Shown one piece after another: positions 37,350-46,186 of a stretch of 64,000 nt of DNA. The DNA is taken from the NCBI RefSeq assembly GCF_004363095.1, contig NZ_SNYO01000005.1:186001-250000 (forward strand). Direction: 5' to 3'. The position numbers and the translations under genes are program-made. Under the pieces are notes generated by a model. The model ran no database searches. It was not told where the DNA came from and saw only the letters and a program-made list of their open reading frames with translations. This DNA comes from Actinomycetospora succinea (GTDB lineage: Bacteria; Actinomycetota; Actinomycetes; Mycobacteriales; Pseudonocardiaceae). How positions within the stretch are numbered: position 1 is the stretch's first letter; every line of letters begins with the position of its first letter.

Positions 37350-39725
37350 TCAGTGCTGCGGGCCCGGCTCGCCCGCGTACTCGGGGCCGGCGGACGGGCG
37401 GTTGGCCGGGTCGCCGCCCGCGGCGCCCTGGATCGCCCGCCACACCGTCTCCGGGGTCAGCGGCATGTCGACGTGCTTGACGCCGAGGTGCGACAGCGCG
37501 TCGACGACGGCGTTGTGCACGGCCGGCGTCGAGCCGATCGTCCCGGACTCGCCGATGCCCTTGGCGCCGAGCGGGTTGAGCGGGGTCGGCGTCTCGGTGT
37601 TGGTGGCCTCGTAGGAGATGAGGTCCGCGGCCGAGGGGATGACGTACGAGGCGAGGTTGCCGGAGGTCGGGTTGCCGTCCTCGTCGTAGGTGACGCGCTC
37701 GTAGAGGGCCTGCGAGATGCCCTGCGCGATGCCGCCGTGCTGCTGCCCGGTGACGAGCATCGGGTTGAGGATGCGGCCGCAGTCGTCGACGGCGATGTGG
37801 CGGCGCAGCTTCACCATGCCGGTGTCGAGGTCGACGTCGACGACCGAGATGTGCGAGCCGAACGGGAAGCTCGACTGGCCCTGGGTGAAGTCGAGCTCCT
37901 CGAGCAGCTGCTTGCCACCGACACCGGGGTCGTAGCCCGTGCCGTCCTCGGACGCCGTCGCCACCTGCGCCCAGGTGACCTGGGTGTCGGCGATGCCCTT
38001 GACGCCGAAGCCGCCGGAGACGTGCTCGATGTCGTCGGGCGAGGCCTCCAGCATGTGGGCGGCGATCTCGCGGGCCCGCGACACGAGCTGCTCGGAGGCC
38101 GTCCAGATCGCGCTGCCGCCGGTCTGCAGCGACCGCGAGCCCGCGGTGCCCGCCCCGCGGGCCACCAGCTCGGTGTCGGACTGGACGAGGCGGACCTTGT
38201 CCATCGGCACGTCGAGGATCTGCGAGGCGATGTGGGTGAAGGCCGTCTCGTGGCCCTGGCCGTGGGCGCTGGTGCCGGCCTTGACGGTGAACGTGCCGTC
38301 CGGGTGGGCCTGCGCGGAGCCGAACTCCACGTCGAGGCCCAGCGGCGCGGTGACCTCGACGTAGGACGCCACGCCGATGCCCATCGCGGTCCGCGAGCCC
38401 GCGGCGCGCTTCTCCTTCTGCTCGGCGAGCAGGGCGTCGTAGCCCGCCGCCTGGCGGGCCGTGTCGAGCGCCTTGGCGTGCTCGGCGTTGTCGTACTGGG
38501 CGCCGGTGATGCTGGTCATCGGGAACTGGTCCGGCGTCAGGAAGTTCTTGCGCCGCATCTCCAGCGGGTCGACGCCGATCTCGTCGGCGGCGATGTCGAT
38601 GATCCGCTCGAGCATCTGGGTGGCCTCGGGTCGCCCGGCGCCGCGGTAGGCGCCGATCTGCGTGGTGTTGGTGGCGACGGCCTTCCACGTGAAGTCGATC
38701 GCCGGGATCCGGTAGACGCCCTGGGCCATGAGCTGGGTCAGGCTCGGCAGGATCGTGCCGAGGACCGGGTAGGCGCCGGCGTCGCCGATCGCGGTGGCGC
38801 GCAGGCCGACGATCGTGCCGTCGGACTTCACGCCCATCTCGACGTACTGGACCTGGGCTCGCCCGTGGACCATCGAGAGCATGTTCTCGGAGCGGGTCTC
38901 GGTCCAGCGGACCGCGTGCCCGAGAGCGCGCGCGGCGGCGCCGACGATGCCCCACTCCTGGTAGGCGTGCATCTTCGGCCCGAAGCCGCCGCCGACGCGC
39001 GGGGCGATGACGTGGACGTTCGCGCCGTCGACGCCGAGGTCGCCCGCGAGGGCGTCCCGGGCGCCGTGCGGGCCCTGGCTCGACACGTACATCTTGATCT
39101 TGTCGCCGTCGCCGGGGATCGCCACGCAGGCGTTCGGCTCCATCGGCACGCCGGCGAGCTTCTGGTTGTAGAAGGTGTGCTTCACGACCGTGTCGGCGCT
39201 GTCGAAGATGCCCTCGACGGCCCCGGTGCCGTCGCCGGCGACCAGGTTCGATCCGAGGTCGTCGAACAGCTTCGGGGCGTCGTCGGCGAGCGCGGCCTCG
39301 ATGTCGGTGACGGCGGGCAGCGGCTCGATGTCGGCGAAGACGGTCTCGGAGGCGTCCAGCGCCTGGCCGGCGGTCTCGGCGACGACGACCGCGACGATGT
39401 CGCCGACGAAGCGCACCTTGCCCCGCGCGAGGGCCGGGCGGTTCATCGCGTCCGGCACGACGCCGGGCAGGCCGGGACGGTCGTTGACGTTCAGCTCGCC
39501 GTCGACGTACACCGCGACGACGCCGGGCATCGAGCGCGCCTCGTCGGCGTCGATGCCGGTGATCGTCCCGTGCGCGATGGGCGAGCGGACGAAGACCGCG
39601 TGGTACGAGCCCTCGATCGGCAGGTCGCCGGTGTAGTCCTCGGCGCCCCGGATCAGGCCGTCGTCCTCGGTGCGCTTGACCGAGTTGCCGAAGATCGAGG
39701 TGGAACGGGTGGGGGTGATGGTCAT
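37350..39725 (-). CDS. CO dehydrogenase/xanthine oxidase-type molybdenum subunit (form II)
   Basis: A 791-residue large subunit of the xanthine oxidase family, binding molybdopterin cytosine dinucleotide. The N-terminal aldehyde oxidase a/b hammerhead (about 10-130) starts [20 protein letters not shown]. The catalytic domain has [18 protein letters not shown] and the loop [11 protein letters not shown]. That AYRGAGR loop marks form II (CoxL-like) enzymes; true CO dehydrogenase form I has AYxCSFR. The base Glu is in [10 protein letters not shown]. No medium (FAD) or small (2Fe-2S) subunit gene is adjacent, so it is an orphan here. The substrate is unknown, perhaps an aldehyde or heterocycle. 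Confidence 0.9.
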   Translation of the reverse strand: MTITPTRSTSIFGNSVKRTEDDGLIRGAEDYTGDLPIEGSYHAVFVRSPIAHGTITGIDADEARSMPGVVAVYVDGELNVNDRPGLPGVVPDAMNRPALARGKVRFVGDIVAVVVAETAGQALDASETVFADIEPLPAVTDIEAALADDAPKLFDDLGSNLVAGDGTGAVEGIFDSADTVVKHTFYNQKLAGVPMEPNACVAIPGDGDKIKMYVSSQGPHGARDALAGDLGVDGANVHVIAPRVGGGFGPKMHAYQEWGIVGAAARALGHAVRWTETRSENMLSMVHGRAQVQYVEMGVKSDGTIVGLRATAIGDAGAYPVLGTILPSLTQLMAQGVYRIPAIDFTWKAVATNTTQIGAYRGAGRPEATQMLERIIDIAADEIGVDPLEMRRKNFLTPDQFPMTSITGAQYDNAEHAKALDTARQAAGYDALLAEQKEKRAAGSRTAMGIGVASYVEVTAPLGLDVEFGSAQAHPDGTFTVKAGTSAHGQGHETAFTHIASQILDVPMDKVRLVQSDTELVARGAGTAGSRSLQTGGSAIWTASEQLVSRAREIAAHMLEASPDDIEHVSGGFGVKGIADTQVTWAQVATASEDGTGYDPGVGGKQLLEELDFTQGQSSFPFGSHISVVDVDLDTGMVKLRRHIAVDDCGRILNPMLVTGQQHGGIAQGISQALYERVTYDEDGNPTSGNLASYVIPSAADLISYEATNTETPTPLNPLGAKGIGESGTIGSTPAVHNAVVDALSHLGVKHVDMPLTPETVWRAIQGAAGGDPANRPSAGPEYAGEPGPQH

Positions 39726-39865
39726 TGCGAGGGTCCTCCAGTGGTGCCCGTGCCGGGAGGGTCAGAAGATCAGACCGTCGCCCGCGCGTCGAGTCGGCAT
39801 TCGGCCCACCGGAACCCTTCCGTCAACCTGGACGTGAGCCCGGTCACCGGCAACGATTGTGCACC

Positions 39866-40774
39866 ATGGACTTCGACGAGGCCCGTTCTGTGTTCTGCCG
39901 ACCACGGACGGCGCCGGTCGTCGACCCCCGCACCGAGGCCACGCCCGCCCGCCGCCTCCGGGACGCGGTCGAACCGCTCGCGATGGTGACGGTGTGGAGC
40001 GACGCGGCCGCGAAGGAGAGCGGCGACGCCGGCCTCGACTTCCTGGGCGGTTACGTCGGCGGGCGCGCGTCGGTGCTCGGGGACGTCGAGGGGACGGTCG
40101 TCGCCGCGGCGTTCGCGGTGTTCGAGCCCGGCCTCGTCGGCGGGCTGTGGGACCAGGCGCGGGCGGCGTGCCCGGTCGCCGACCTGCGCGGGATGCGTGA
40201 GCGCGCCGGCACCGCCGCCCTGCGCGCGGTGCTCGCCGACGTCCGCGAGGCCGAGGTCGACGCCGTCGTCGAGCCGCTGCGGGTCGCGCTCGACCCCGTC
40301 GACGTCATGGGGCGCCCGCTCTCCGCGGGGATGAGCGCGCTGCCCTGGCCGCGGGACGCGTACGGGCGCCTGTGGCACGCGACCACGCTGCTGCGCGAGC
40401 ACCGCGGCGACTCCCACGTCGCCGCCTGCGTCGCCGCGGGCCTCGACGGCATCGAGTCGAACGTGCTCACCGAGCTGTGGGTCGGCTTCGACCTGCTGGA
40501 GTACACCTCGACGCGCGGCTGGTCGCCCGAGGCCATGGACGCCGCGCTCGCCCGCCTGCGCGCGCGGGGTCTGGTGGACGGCGACGCCCTGTCCGCCGAG
40601 GGCGCCCGCTTCCGCGACGGGGTCGAGGCGGCCACCGACCTCGCCCAGCAGCCCCTCGTCGACGCCCTGGGCGACGACGTCGACCGCCTCGTCGACACCC
40701 TCGGCTCCTGGTCCGAGGCCGTCGTGGCCCGCGGCTGGTTCCCGCCCGACCCGTACAAGCGCGCGGCGGGGTAG
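39866..40774 (+). CDS. SCO6745-family protein
   Basis: A 302-residue soluble protein with helical repeats (DFLGGYVGGRASVLGDVEGT, ADLRGMRERAGTAALRAVLA, AYGRLWHATTLLREHRGDSH). The block WHATTLLREHRGDSHVAA, followed by AGLDGIESNVL, is what I associate with the actinobacterial SCO6745 family. The function is unknown; a winged-helix-like piece (MDAALARLRARGLVDGDAL) closes the chain, so DNA binding is possible. The ATG is the first with coding character after the divergent molybdoprotein promoter. Confidence 0.75.
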   Translation: MDFDEARSVFCRPRTAPVVDPRTEATPARRLRDAVEPLAMVTVWSDAAAKESGDAGLDFLGGYVGGRASVLGDVEGTVVAAAFAVFEPGLVGGLWDQARAACPVADLRGMRERAGTAALRAVLADVREAEVDAVVEPLRVALDPVDVMGRPLSAGMSALPWPRDAYGRLWHATTLLREHRGDSHVAACVAAGLDGIESNVLTELWVGFDLLEYTSTRGWSPEAMDAALARLRARGLVDGDALSAEGARFRDGVEAATDLAQQPLVDALGDDVDRLVDTLGSWSEAVVARGWFPPDPYKRAAG

Positions 40775-40775
40775 G

Positions 40776-42821
40776 TCAGGACTCCGGGACGCAGCGCTCG
40801 ATCTCGTCGAGCCAGATCGTCGCCGACGAGTCCGACGGCGCGCGCCAGTCGCCGCGCGGCGAGAGCGACCCGCCGGCGACGACCTTCGGCCCGTTCGGCA
40901 TCGCCGAGCGCTTGAACTGCGCGAACCCGAAGAACCGCTGGGCGAAGACCTGGAGCCAGCGCCGGATCTCGGCGAGGTCGTAGGCGCGGCGGTCGTCCTC
41001 GGGGTAGCCGGGCGGCCACACGCCGGCCTCGAGGTCGCGCCACGCGTGCCACGACAGGAACGCGATCCGCGACGGCGTGAAGCCGTGGCGCAGGAACCAG
41101 TACAGGTTGAAGTCCTGCAGGTCGTACGGCCCGATCTTCTGCTCGCTGGACTGGATCTCCTGGTCCGGGTCGGCGGGCACGAGCTCGGGGCTGATCTCCG
41201 TGTCGAGCACGTCGGCCAGCACGGTGCCGACCTCGTCCTCGAACTGCTGCGAGCTGATCACCCAGCGGATGAGGTGCTGGATCAGCGTCTTCGGCACGCC
41301 GGTGTTGACCGTGTAGTGCGACATCTGGTCGCCGACGCCGTACGTCGACCACCCCAGCGCCGCCTCGGAGAGGTCGCCGGTGCCGAGCACGATGCCGCCG
41401 CGCTGGTTGGCGGCGCGGAAGAGGTAGTCGGTGCGCAGGCCCGCCTGGACGTTCTCGAACGTGACGTCGTACTGCGGCTCGCCCTGCGAGAACGGGTGCC
41501 CGAGGTTCGCCAGCATGAGCCGCGCGGTCTCGGTGATGTCGATCGTCTCGAACGTGACGCCCAGGGCCTCGGACAGGCGCTCGGCGTTGGACTTGGTCCG
41601 CTCGCCGGTGGCGAAGCCGGGCAGCGTGAACGCGAGGATGTCCGAGCGCGGGCGCCCGGCCCGGTCCATGGCGCGGGCCGCGACGATCAGCGCGTGGGTG
41701 GAGTCGAGCCCGCCCGAGACGCCGATGACGACCTTGGCGTCACCGATGGCGCGCAGGCGCTGGAGCAGGCCCGCGACCTGGATGTTGTAGGCCTCGAAGC
41801 AGTCCTGCTCGAGGCGCGCCGGGTCGGCGGGCACGAACGGGAAGCGCTCGACTTCCCGGCGGAACCCGATGTCGCCCGCCGGCGGGTCGAGGGTGAAGTC
41901 GACCGTGCGGAACGACAGCTCGTGGCGCCGGCGGTTGTCGTCGAACGTGCCCATCCGCAGCCGCTCGGAGCGGAGCAGGCGCAGGTCGACGTCCGCGAGC
42001 GCGTGCTGCTCCCCCGCCGGGAAGCGCTCGGTCTCGGCGAGCAGCGTGCCGTTCTCGTGGATGCTCGTCTGGCCGTCCCACGAGACCTCCGTGGTCGACT
42101 CGCCGTCGCCCGCCGCGGCGTAGACGTACGCGGCCGAGCAGCGCGCCGACGCCGACTTCGCGAGCAGCTGGCGGTCGTCGGCGCGCCCGACGGTGATCGG
42201 GCTGCCGGAGAGGTTCGCCAGCACCGTCGCCCCGGCCAGCGCCGCCCCGGCGCTCGGCGGGATCGGGACGAACATGTCCTCGCAGACCTCGACGTGCAGC
42301 ACGAGGCCCTCGACGTCGGTCGCGGCGAAGAGCAGGTCCGAGCCGAACGGGACGTCCTCGCCGAGCAGGCGGGTGGTGCCGCCCTCCTCGCCGGCGCCGG
42401 CCGCGAGCTGGCGGGGCTCGTAGAACTCGCGGTAGTTCGGCAGGTAGGTCTTGGGGACGACGCCGAGGACGCGCCCGCGGTGCACGACGACCGCGCAGTT
42501 GTACGCGCGGTTCCGGTGGCGCAGCGGGGCGCCGACCACGAGCACCGGGGTCAGGTCCGCCGACGCGCCGACCACCTCGCCCAGGGCGTCGACGACGCTG
42601 TCGAGCAGCGTGTCCTGCAGGAGCAGGTCCTCGATCGAGTACCCGGACAGCGTCAGCTCGGGGAACACGACGAGGCCGGCGCCGTCGTCGTGGCACTCGC
42701 GGGCCACGGCCAGGAGCGAGGCCGCGTTGGCCGACGGGTCGGCGATCGTCGTGCGGATCGTGGCGGCCGCCACGCGCACGAAGCCCTGGTGGTACACCGA
42801 CGTGAAGGGCGGGGTGGGCAT
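40776..42821 (-). CDS. nadE: Glutamine-dependent NAD+ synthetase
   Basis: A 681-residue two-domain enzyme converting deamido-NAD+ to NAD+ with ATP and glutamine. The N-terminal nitrilase/amidotransferase domain (about 15-300) has the Glu/Lys/Cys triad in [21 protein letters not shown] and HVEVCEDMF. The C-terminal synthetase domain (about 335-680) has the ATP P-loop [15 protein letters not shown] and the [16 protein letters not shown] segment. It closely follows the Mycobacterium tuberculosis NadE layout, with an ammonia tunnel between domains. It is a single gene, tail to tail with the SCO6745-type gene. Confidence 0.95.
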   Translation of the reverse strand: MPTPPFTSVYHQGFVRVAAATIRTTIADPSANAASLLAVARECHDDGAGLVVFPELTLSGYSIEDLLLQDTLLDSVVDALGEVVGASADLTPVLVVGAPLRHRNRAYNCAVVVHRGRVLGVVPKTYLPNYREFYEPRQLAAGAGEEGGTTRLLGEDVPFGSDLLFAATDVEGLVLHVEVCEDMFVPIPPSAGAALAGATVLANLSGSPITVGRADDRQLLAKSASARCSAAYVYAAAGDGESTTEVSWDGQTSIHENGTLLAETERFPAGEQHALADVDLRLLRSERLRMGTFDDNRRRHELSFRTVDFTLDPPAGDIGFRREVERFPFVPADPARLEQDCFEAYNIQVAGLLQRLRAIGDAKVVIGVSGGLDSTHALIVAARAMDRAGRPRSDILAFTLPGFATGERTKSNAERLSEALGVTFETIDITETARLMLANLGHPFSQGEPQYDVTFENVQAGLRTDYLFRAANQRGGIVLGTGDLSEAALGWSTYGVGDQMSHYTVNTGVPKTLIQHLIRWVISSQQFEDEVGTVLADVLDTEISPELVPADPDQEIQSSEQKIGPYDLQDFNLYWFLRHGFTPSRIAFLSWHAWRDLEAGVWPPGYPEDDRRAYDLAEIRRWLQVFAQRFFGFAQFKRSAMPNGPKVVAGGSLSPRGDWRAPSDSSATIWLDEIERCVPES

Positions 42822-42888
42822 CTGCTGGCTTCCTCCGGGGCGGGACGACGCGGGCGAGCGTAGATCGCCCGCCCGCCCGCCGCGGAGG

Positions 42889-43182
42889 TCACACGGTGCT
42901 CGCGGGCGGGTCCTGCGGCACGCCCGGCGTCGGCGTGCGGTCGGACCCCTCCTCGGGCACCAGCGCCCAGGCGGCCAGGTAGGCGATCAGACCCACGAGG
43001 TGCCCGAACACGGCCAGGAGTACCGCGAGGACGCGGACGAGGGTGACGTCGAGGCCCGTCCGGGCGGCGATGCCACCGCAGACGCCGGCGATCCAGCGGT
43101 CCTCGACGCTGCGCCGGAAGCCGAACGACAGGCGCGAGGACAGCGGGGCGGCGGGGGTGGGGCTGTTCTCCGGTGTGGTCAT
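42889..43182 (-). CDS. PspC-domain membrane protein
   Basis: A 97-residue protein with a PspC domain: [20 protein letters not shown], then [19 protein letters not shown], and a hydrophobic stretch [17 protein letters not shown]. PspC proteins sense or relay membrane stress; in actinobacteria short ones like this are often alone or near two-component genes. ATG 43182 is used because the upstream open frame is low-complexity Arg/Gly. It is divergent from the multicopper oxidase operon. Confidence 0.83.
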   Translation of the reverse strand: MTTPENSPTPAAPLSSRLSFGFRRSVEDRWIAGVCGGIAARTGLDVTLVRVLAVLLAVFGHLVGLIAYLAAWALVPEEGSDRTPTPGVPQDPPASTV

Positions 43183-43326
43183 ACCGCAAGAGCCTGCCGC
43201 CGCGCGCCGACCCCGCCCTACGGGTCGGCCCCGGGTTCGACCCTGGTCCGCACCCCGAGACCGGGCAGGGCCGGTACGGCCGGGGTCCCTGTGACGGAAC
43301 GTCACTTCTCGCTCCTTCGCTTCGGC

Positions 43327-43371
43327 TTAGTCATTCTTTCGGACTAGTCATTACCGGCTGTGATGACTTAA
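43327..43371 (+). promoter_or_regulatory. Repeated TAGTCATT sites before the multicopper oxidase operon
   Basis: TTAGTCATT (43327-43335) and CTAGTCATT (43344-43352) are 17 bases apart in an unusually AT-rich patch. An inverted copy, TGACTTA (43364-43370), follows. Phased direct sites with an inverted partner look like an operator array for the operon beginning at 43461. The rest of the 278-base spacer shows nothing else I can name. Confidence 0.5.
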
Positions 43372-43460
43372 TGTGACCGCCACCACTGGAGTTCCGGTGG
43401 ACCACCACGAAGTGCGGGAGCTCCGGCTGGTCCGGCCGGTCCCGCGGGAAGGGGTCGGCC

Positions 43461-43916
43461 GTGCGTACGACCTATCGGGTTCTGGCCTGGATCCTCGCCG
43501 TCGAGGTGGTCGTCCAGGCCGCGGCGATCGCGTGGGCCCTCTTCGGCCTGACCACCTGGATCGAGAGCGGCGGCGTGCTCGACGCGGCCGCCATCCAGGC
43601 GGAGCCCCAGTTCGACGGGGTCGTCGGCTTCATGGTCCACGGCATGAACGGCACGATCATCGTGCCGGCCGTGGCGCTCCTGCTGCTCATCGTCTCGTTC
43701 TTCGCGAAGCTCACCCGCGGCGTGGCGTTCGCGGCGGCCCTGTTCCTCATGGTCGTGGCGCAGGTCCTGCTCGGGATGTTCGCGCACGCGATCCCGTCGC
43801 TCGGCATGCTCCACGGCGCGCTCGCCCTCGCCATCCTCGTCACCGCCGTGATGTCGGCGCGGCTCACCTCGGCCCCGCGGGCCGTCGAGCAGCCCACCAC
43901 CACCGCGGCCGTCTGA
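43461..43916 (+). CDS. Small membrane protein in an operon with multicopper oxidase
   Basis: A 151-residue protein with four membrane helices: RVLAWILAVEVVVQAAAIAW, GTIIVPAVALLLLIVSFFAK, VAFAAALFLMVVAQVLLGMF and LGMLHGALALAILVTAVMSA. His residues lie in helices 2 and 4 (GFMVHGMNG, FAHAIPSLGMLHG), a pattern like DUF6220-type proteins and small cytochrome b561-like heme or copper handlers. GTG 43461 follows GGGAAGGGG. Its TGA shares a base with the oxidase start, so the two proteins are probably made together and may cooperate at the membrane. Confidence 0.7.
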   Translation: MRTTYRVLAWILAVEVVVQAAAIAWALFGLTTWIESGGVLDAAAIQAEPQFDGVVGFMVHGMNGTIIVPAVALLLLIVSFFAKLTRGVAFAAALFLMVVAQVLLGMFAHAIPSLGMLHGALALAILVTAVMSARLTSAPRAVEQPTTTAAV

Positions 43917-45415
43917 TGCTGCGGGCGCGGCGACGGACCTGGCGCACGAAGGGCACCGGCGCGCGGCGCCGGACCCTGGTCGCCGTCGTCGCCGCGCTCG
44001 TGGTGCTCGTCCCGATCGCCTGGATGTGGACCGACAGCCTCGTGCCCTCGACGTACTCGGTCGAGGAGATGGGCACGCCCGACGTCGGCGGCGGCCCGGT
44101 CGGGATGGACCACGCCGGCCACGCGGGCATGCCGATGGGCCCCTCGGTCGACCAGCTCCGCGAGCCCCCGGGCCCCGCGGACGTCGACCTCACCCTCGTC
44201 GCCCGCGCCGGGCGCGTGACGCTGCCGTCGGGCCGGGTGGTCGACGGCTTCACGCTCAACGGCACGACGCCCGGGCCGGAGATCCGCGCGGTGCAGGGCC
44301 AGATGGTGGCGGTGCGCCTCGTCAACGAGAACGTCGCCGAGGGCGTCACCCTGCACTGGCACGGTTACGACGTCCCCGCGGGCGACGACGGCGTGGCCGG
44401 CGTGACCCAGGACGCCGTGGGCGTCGGCGGGTCCTTCGTCTACCGGTTCCGCGCCGACCAGGCGGGCACGTTCTGGTACCACTCGCACCAGGTCGCGGAC
44501 CCGCAGGTCAAGGGCGGGCTCTTCGGCGCGCTCGTGGTCACGCCGCGCGCCGGGCTCGGCGACACGGCCGACCTCACGGCGCTGACCCACCTGTACGCGG
44601 GCCGGCGCACGGTCAACGGGCTCGAGGGCGACGTCCCGGCCGTCGGCGCCCCGGGCCAGCGGGTGCGAGTCCGGGTCGTCAACACCGACAACGGGCCGGT
44701 CCAGGTCTGGGTCGGCGGGGCGCCGTACCGCCTGGTCGCCATCGACGGCGACGACGTCGACGGGCCCACGCCGTCGACCGACTCGCTCTCGGTCACCGCC
44801 GGCGGGCGCGCCGACCTGGAGATCGACCTCCCCGCGGACGGCGCGGGCGTGCGGGTCGAGCTGGGCGGCGCCTCGGCCGTCACCTACGGGAGGCCGCTGC
44901 CCCCGACCCCGCGGCCGGCCGCCGAGCTCGACCCGCTGCACTACGGCACCCCCGCGGCCCTGCCCTTCGACCCGGCCGCGGCGGACCGGACCTTCGACTA
45001 CGTCATCGGCCGGCGCCTCGGGTTCCTCGACGGCACGCCCGGGCTGTGGTGGACCGTCAACGGCCACCTGTGGCCCGACGTGCCGATGTACGTGGTCCGC
45101 GAGGGCGACGTCGTCCGGATGCACATCGACAACGCGAGCGGCGAGCTGCACCCGATGCACCTGCACGGGCACCACGCGGTGGTGCTCGCCCGTGACGGCG
45201 TCCCGTCCACCGGCAGCCCCTGGTGGACCGACAGCATCGACGTGCAGGACGGGCACACCGTCGACATCGCGTTCGTGGCCGACAACCCCGGGCTGTGGAT
45301 GGACCACTGCCACAACCTCGCCCATCCCGGCGAGGGCCTCGTCGCCCACCTCATGTACGAGGGCGTGACGACGCCCTACCGCGTGGGTGGCGACCCCCAC
45401 AACACCCCGGAGTGA
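43916..45415 (+). CDS. Membrane-anchored multicopper oxidase
   Basis: A 499-residue extracytoplasmic cupredoxin oxidase. An N-terminal signal anchor (RTLVAVVAALVVLVPIAWMW, about 19-38) is followed by a Met/His-rich stretch, GMDHAGHAGMPMG, that may bind copper. Copper ligands are HWHGYD and WYHSH in the first domain. HPMHLHGHH and HCHNLAHPGEG with a following Met supply the type 1/2/3 sites of the last. It oxidises Cu(I), metals or phenols with O2. The paired small membrane protein and the operator-like repeats upstream suggest a regulated copper or redox response. Confidence 0.9.
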   Translation: MLRARRRTWRTKGTGARRRTLVAVVAALVVLVPIAWMWTDSLVPSTYSVEEMGTPDVGGGPVGMDHAGHAGMPMGPSVDQLREPPGPADVDLTLVARAGRVTLPSGRVVDGFTLNGTTPGPEIRAVQGQMVAVRLVNENVAEGVTLHWHGYDVPAGDDGVAGVTQDAVGVGGSFVYRFRADQAGTFWYHSHQVADPQVKGGLFGALVVTPRAGLGDTADLTALTHLYAGRRTVNGLEGDVPAVGAPGQRVRVRVVNTDNGPVQVWVGGAPYRLVAIDGDDVDGPTPSTDSLSVTAGGRADLEIDLPADGAGVRVELGGASAVTYGRPLPPTPRPAAELDPLHYGTPAALPFDPAAADRTFDYVIGRRLGFLDGTPGLWWTVNGHLWPDVPMYVVREGDVVRMHIDNASGELHPMHLHGHHAVVLARDGVPSTGSPWWTDSIDVQDGHTVDIAFVADNPGLWMDHCHNLAHPGEGLVAHLMYEGVTTPYRVGGDPHNTPE

Positions 45416-45489
45416 CCGCACCCTCCGCGCGCGGGGATACTCGTCGGTAACCGATGCGGCCCGTCGTGGGCCGCCGGAGGTGACCCCCG

Positions 45490-45825
45490 ATGACCGCGCC
45501 GACCGCGCCGACAGCCCCCACCGCTCCCCTGGCTCCCTGGCTGCTCTCCCACGCGACCGCGTGCGCGGAGGCCGTCGCCACGGCGCTCGACCTGCTCGAC
45601 GCCGACGAGGTCGAGACGATCCCCCACGCGGGCGACGACGGCTTCACGCTGCGGGTCCTGGCCGACCCGCCGCGTGCCGTGCGGGCGCTGCGCTGGTCGG
45701 CGGTCGAGGGGTGGGCCGTCACGGCGGACGCGGGACTGCGCCGGACGCCGCGCTGGCGCCCGCTCGGGCTGCCCGCCGACGCCGAGCCCGTGGTGCTCTG
45801 CGAGGTGCTGCGCGGCGGCTCCTGA
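45490..45825 (+). CDS. Uncharacterised protein with Ala-Pro-Thr N-terminus
   Basis: A 111-residue protein. The N-terminus is a short repeat of Thr-Ala-Pro (TAPTAPTAPTAP), followed by a helix (ACAEAVATALDLLDADEVET) and an alpha/beta region (FTLRVLADPPRAVRALRWSA, then PVVLCEVLRGG). No family is recognised. The ribosome binding site GGAGGTGACC is excellent. It follows the multicopper oxidase gene by 74 bases and may be transcribed from it. Confidence 0.6.
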   Translation: MTAPTAPTAPTAPLAPWLLSHATACAEAVATALDLLDADEVETIPHAGDDGFTLRVLADPPRAVRALRWSAVEGWAVTADAGLRRTPRWRPLGLPADAEPVVLCEVLRGGS

Positions 45826-46030
45826 CCGCACGGGCCCACGCCGGTGCGGGCCCCTCGTCCGCACCGGCGGTCCCCTCCTCGGAACGTACCGGGCGGTCCG
45901 GTCGTCGTGAAGGTCGACACCGCACGTCGCGGGTGGACGTACGCACAATGACGTACAGCGCTCGCCCGGTGTCCGGTCGTAACCTCGGCGCTCGACGTCC
46001 CCGCCACCGGGGACGCCCGGGGGAGGCGTC

Positions 46031-46174
46031 ATGCGCGACCGCACGGACGATCGGCTGATCCAGGAACCGCGCATCCGGCGCATCGTGCGCCCGCGTCCGA
46101 GCACTCCACCGTCCGACGACCGCGCCGTGCCGACGCCCCGGGTGCCCGCGCGCGACGAGCGTCCGGAGGACTGA
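46031..46174 (+). CDS. 47-residue basic, proline-rich small protein
   Basis: ATG 46031 is preceded by GGGGGAGGCGTC, a strong ribosome binding site, and the frame stops at 46174. The product is very charged and proline-rich: MRDRTDDRLIQEPRIRRIVR, then RPSTPPSDDRAVPTPRVPAR and a DERPED end. It is likely disordered. The 205-base spacer before it carries direct repeats GACGTAC at 45936 and 45950. The stop lies 13 bases from the convergent kinase stop. The function is unknown. Confidence 0.6.
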   Translation: MRDRTDDRLIQEPRIRRIVRPRPSTPPSDDRAVPTPRVPARDERPED

Positions 46175-46186
46175 TCCGGCGACCGG

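Noticed and set aside
45490..45530. A tandem nucleotide repeat at the start of the 111-residue gene
   Set aside because: It is only a few Thr-Ala-Pro codon repeats, common in high-GC actinobacterial N-termini.
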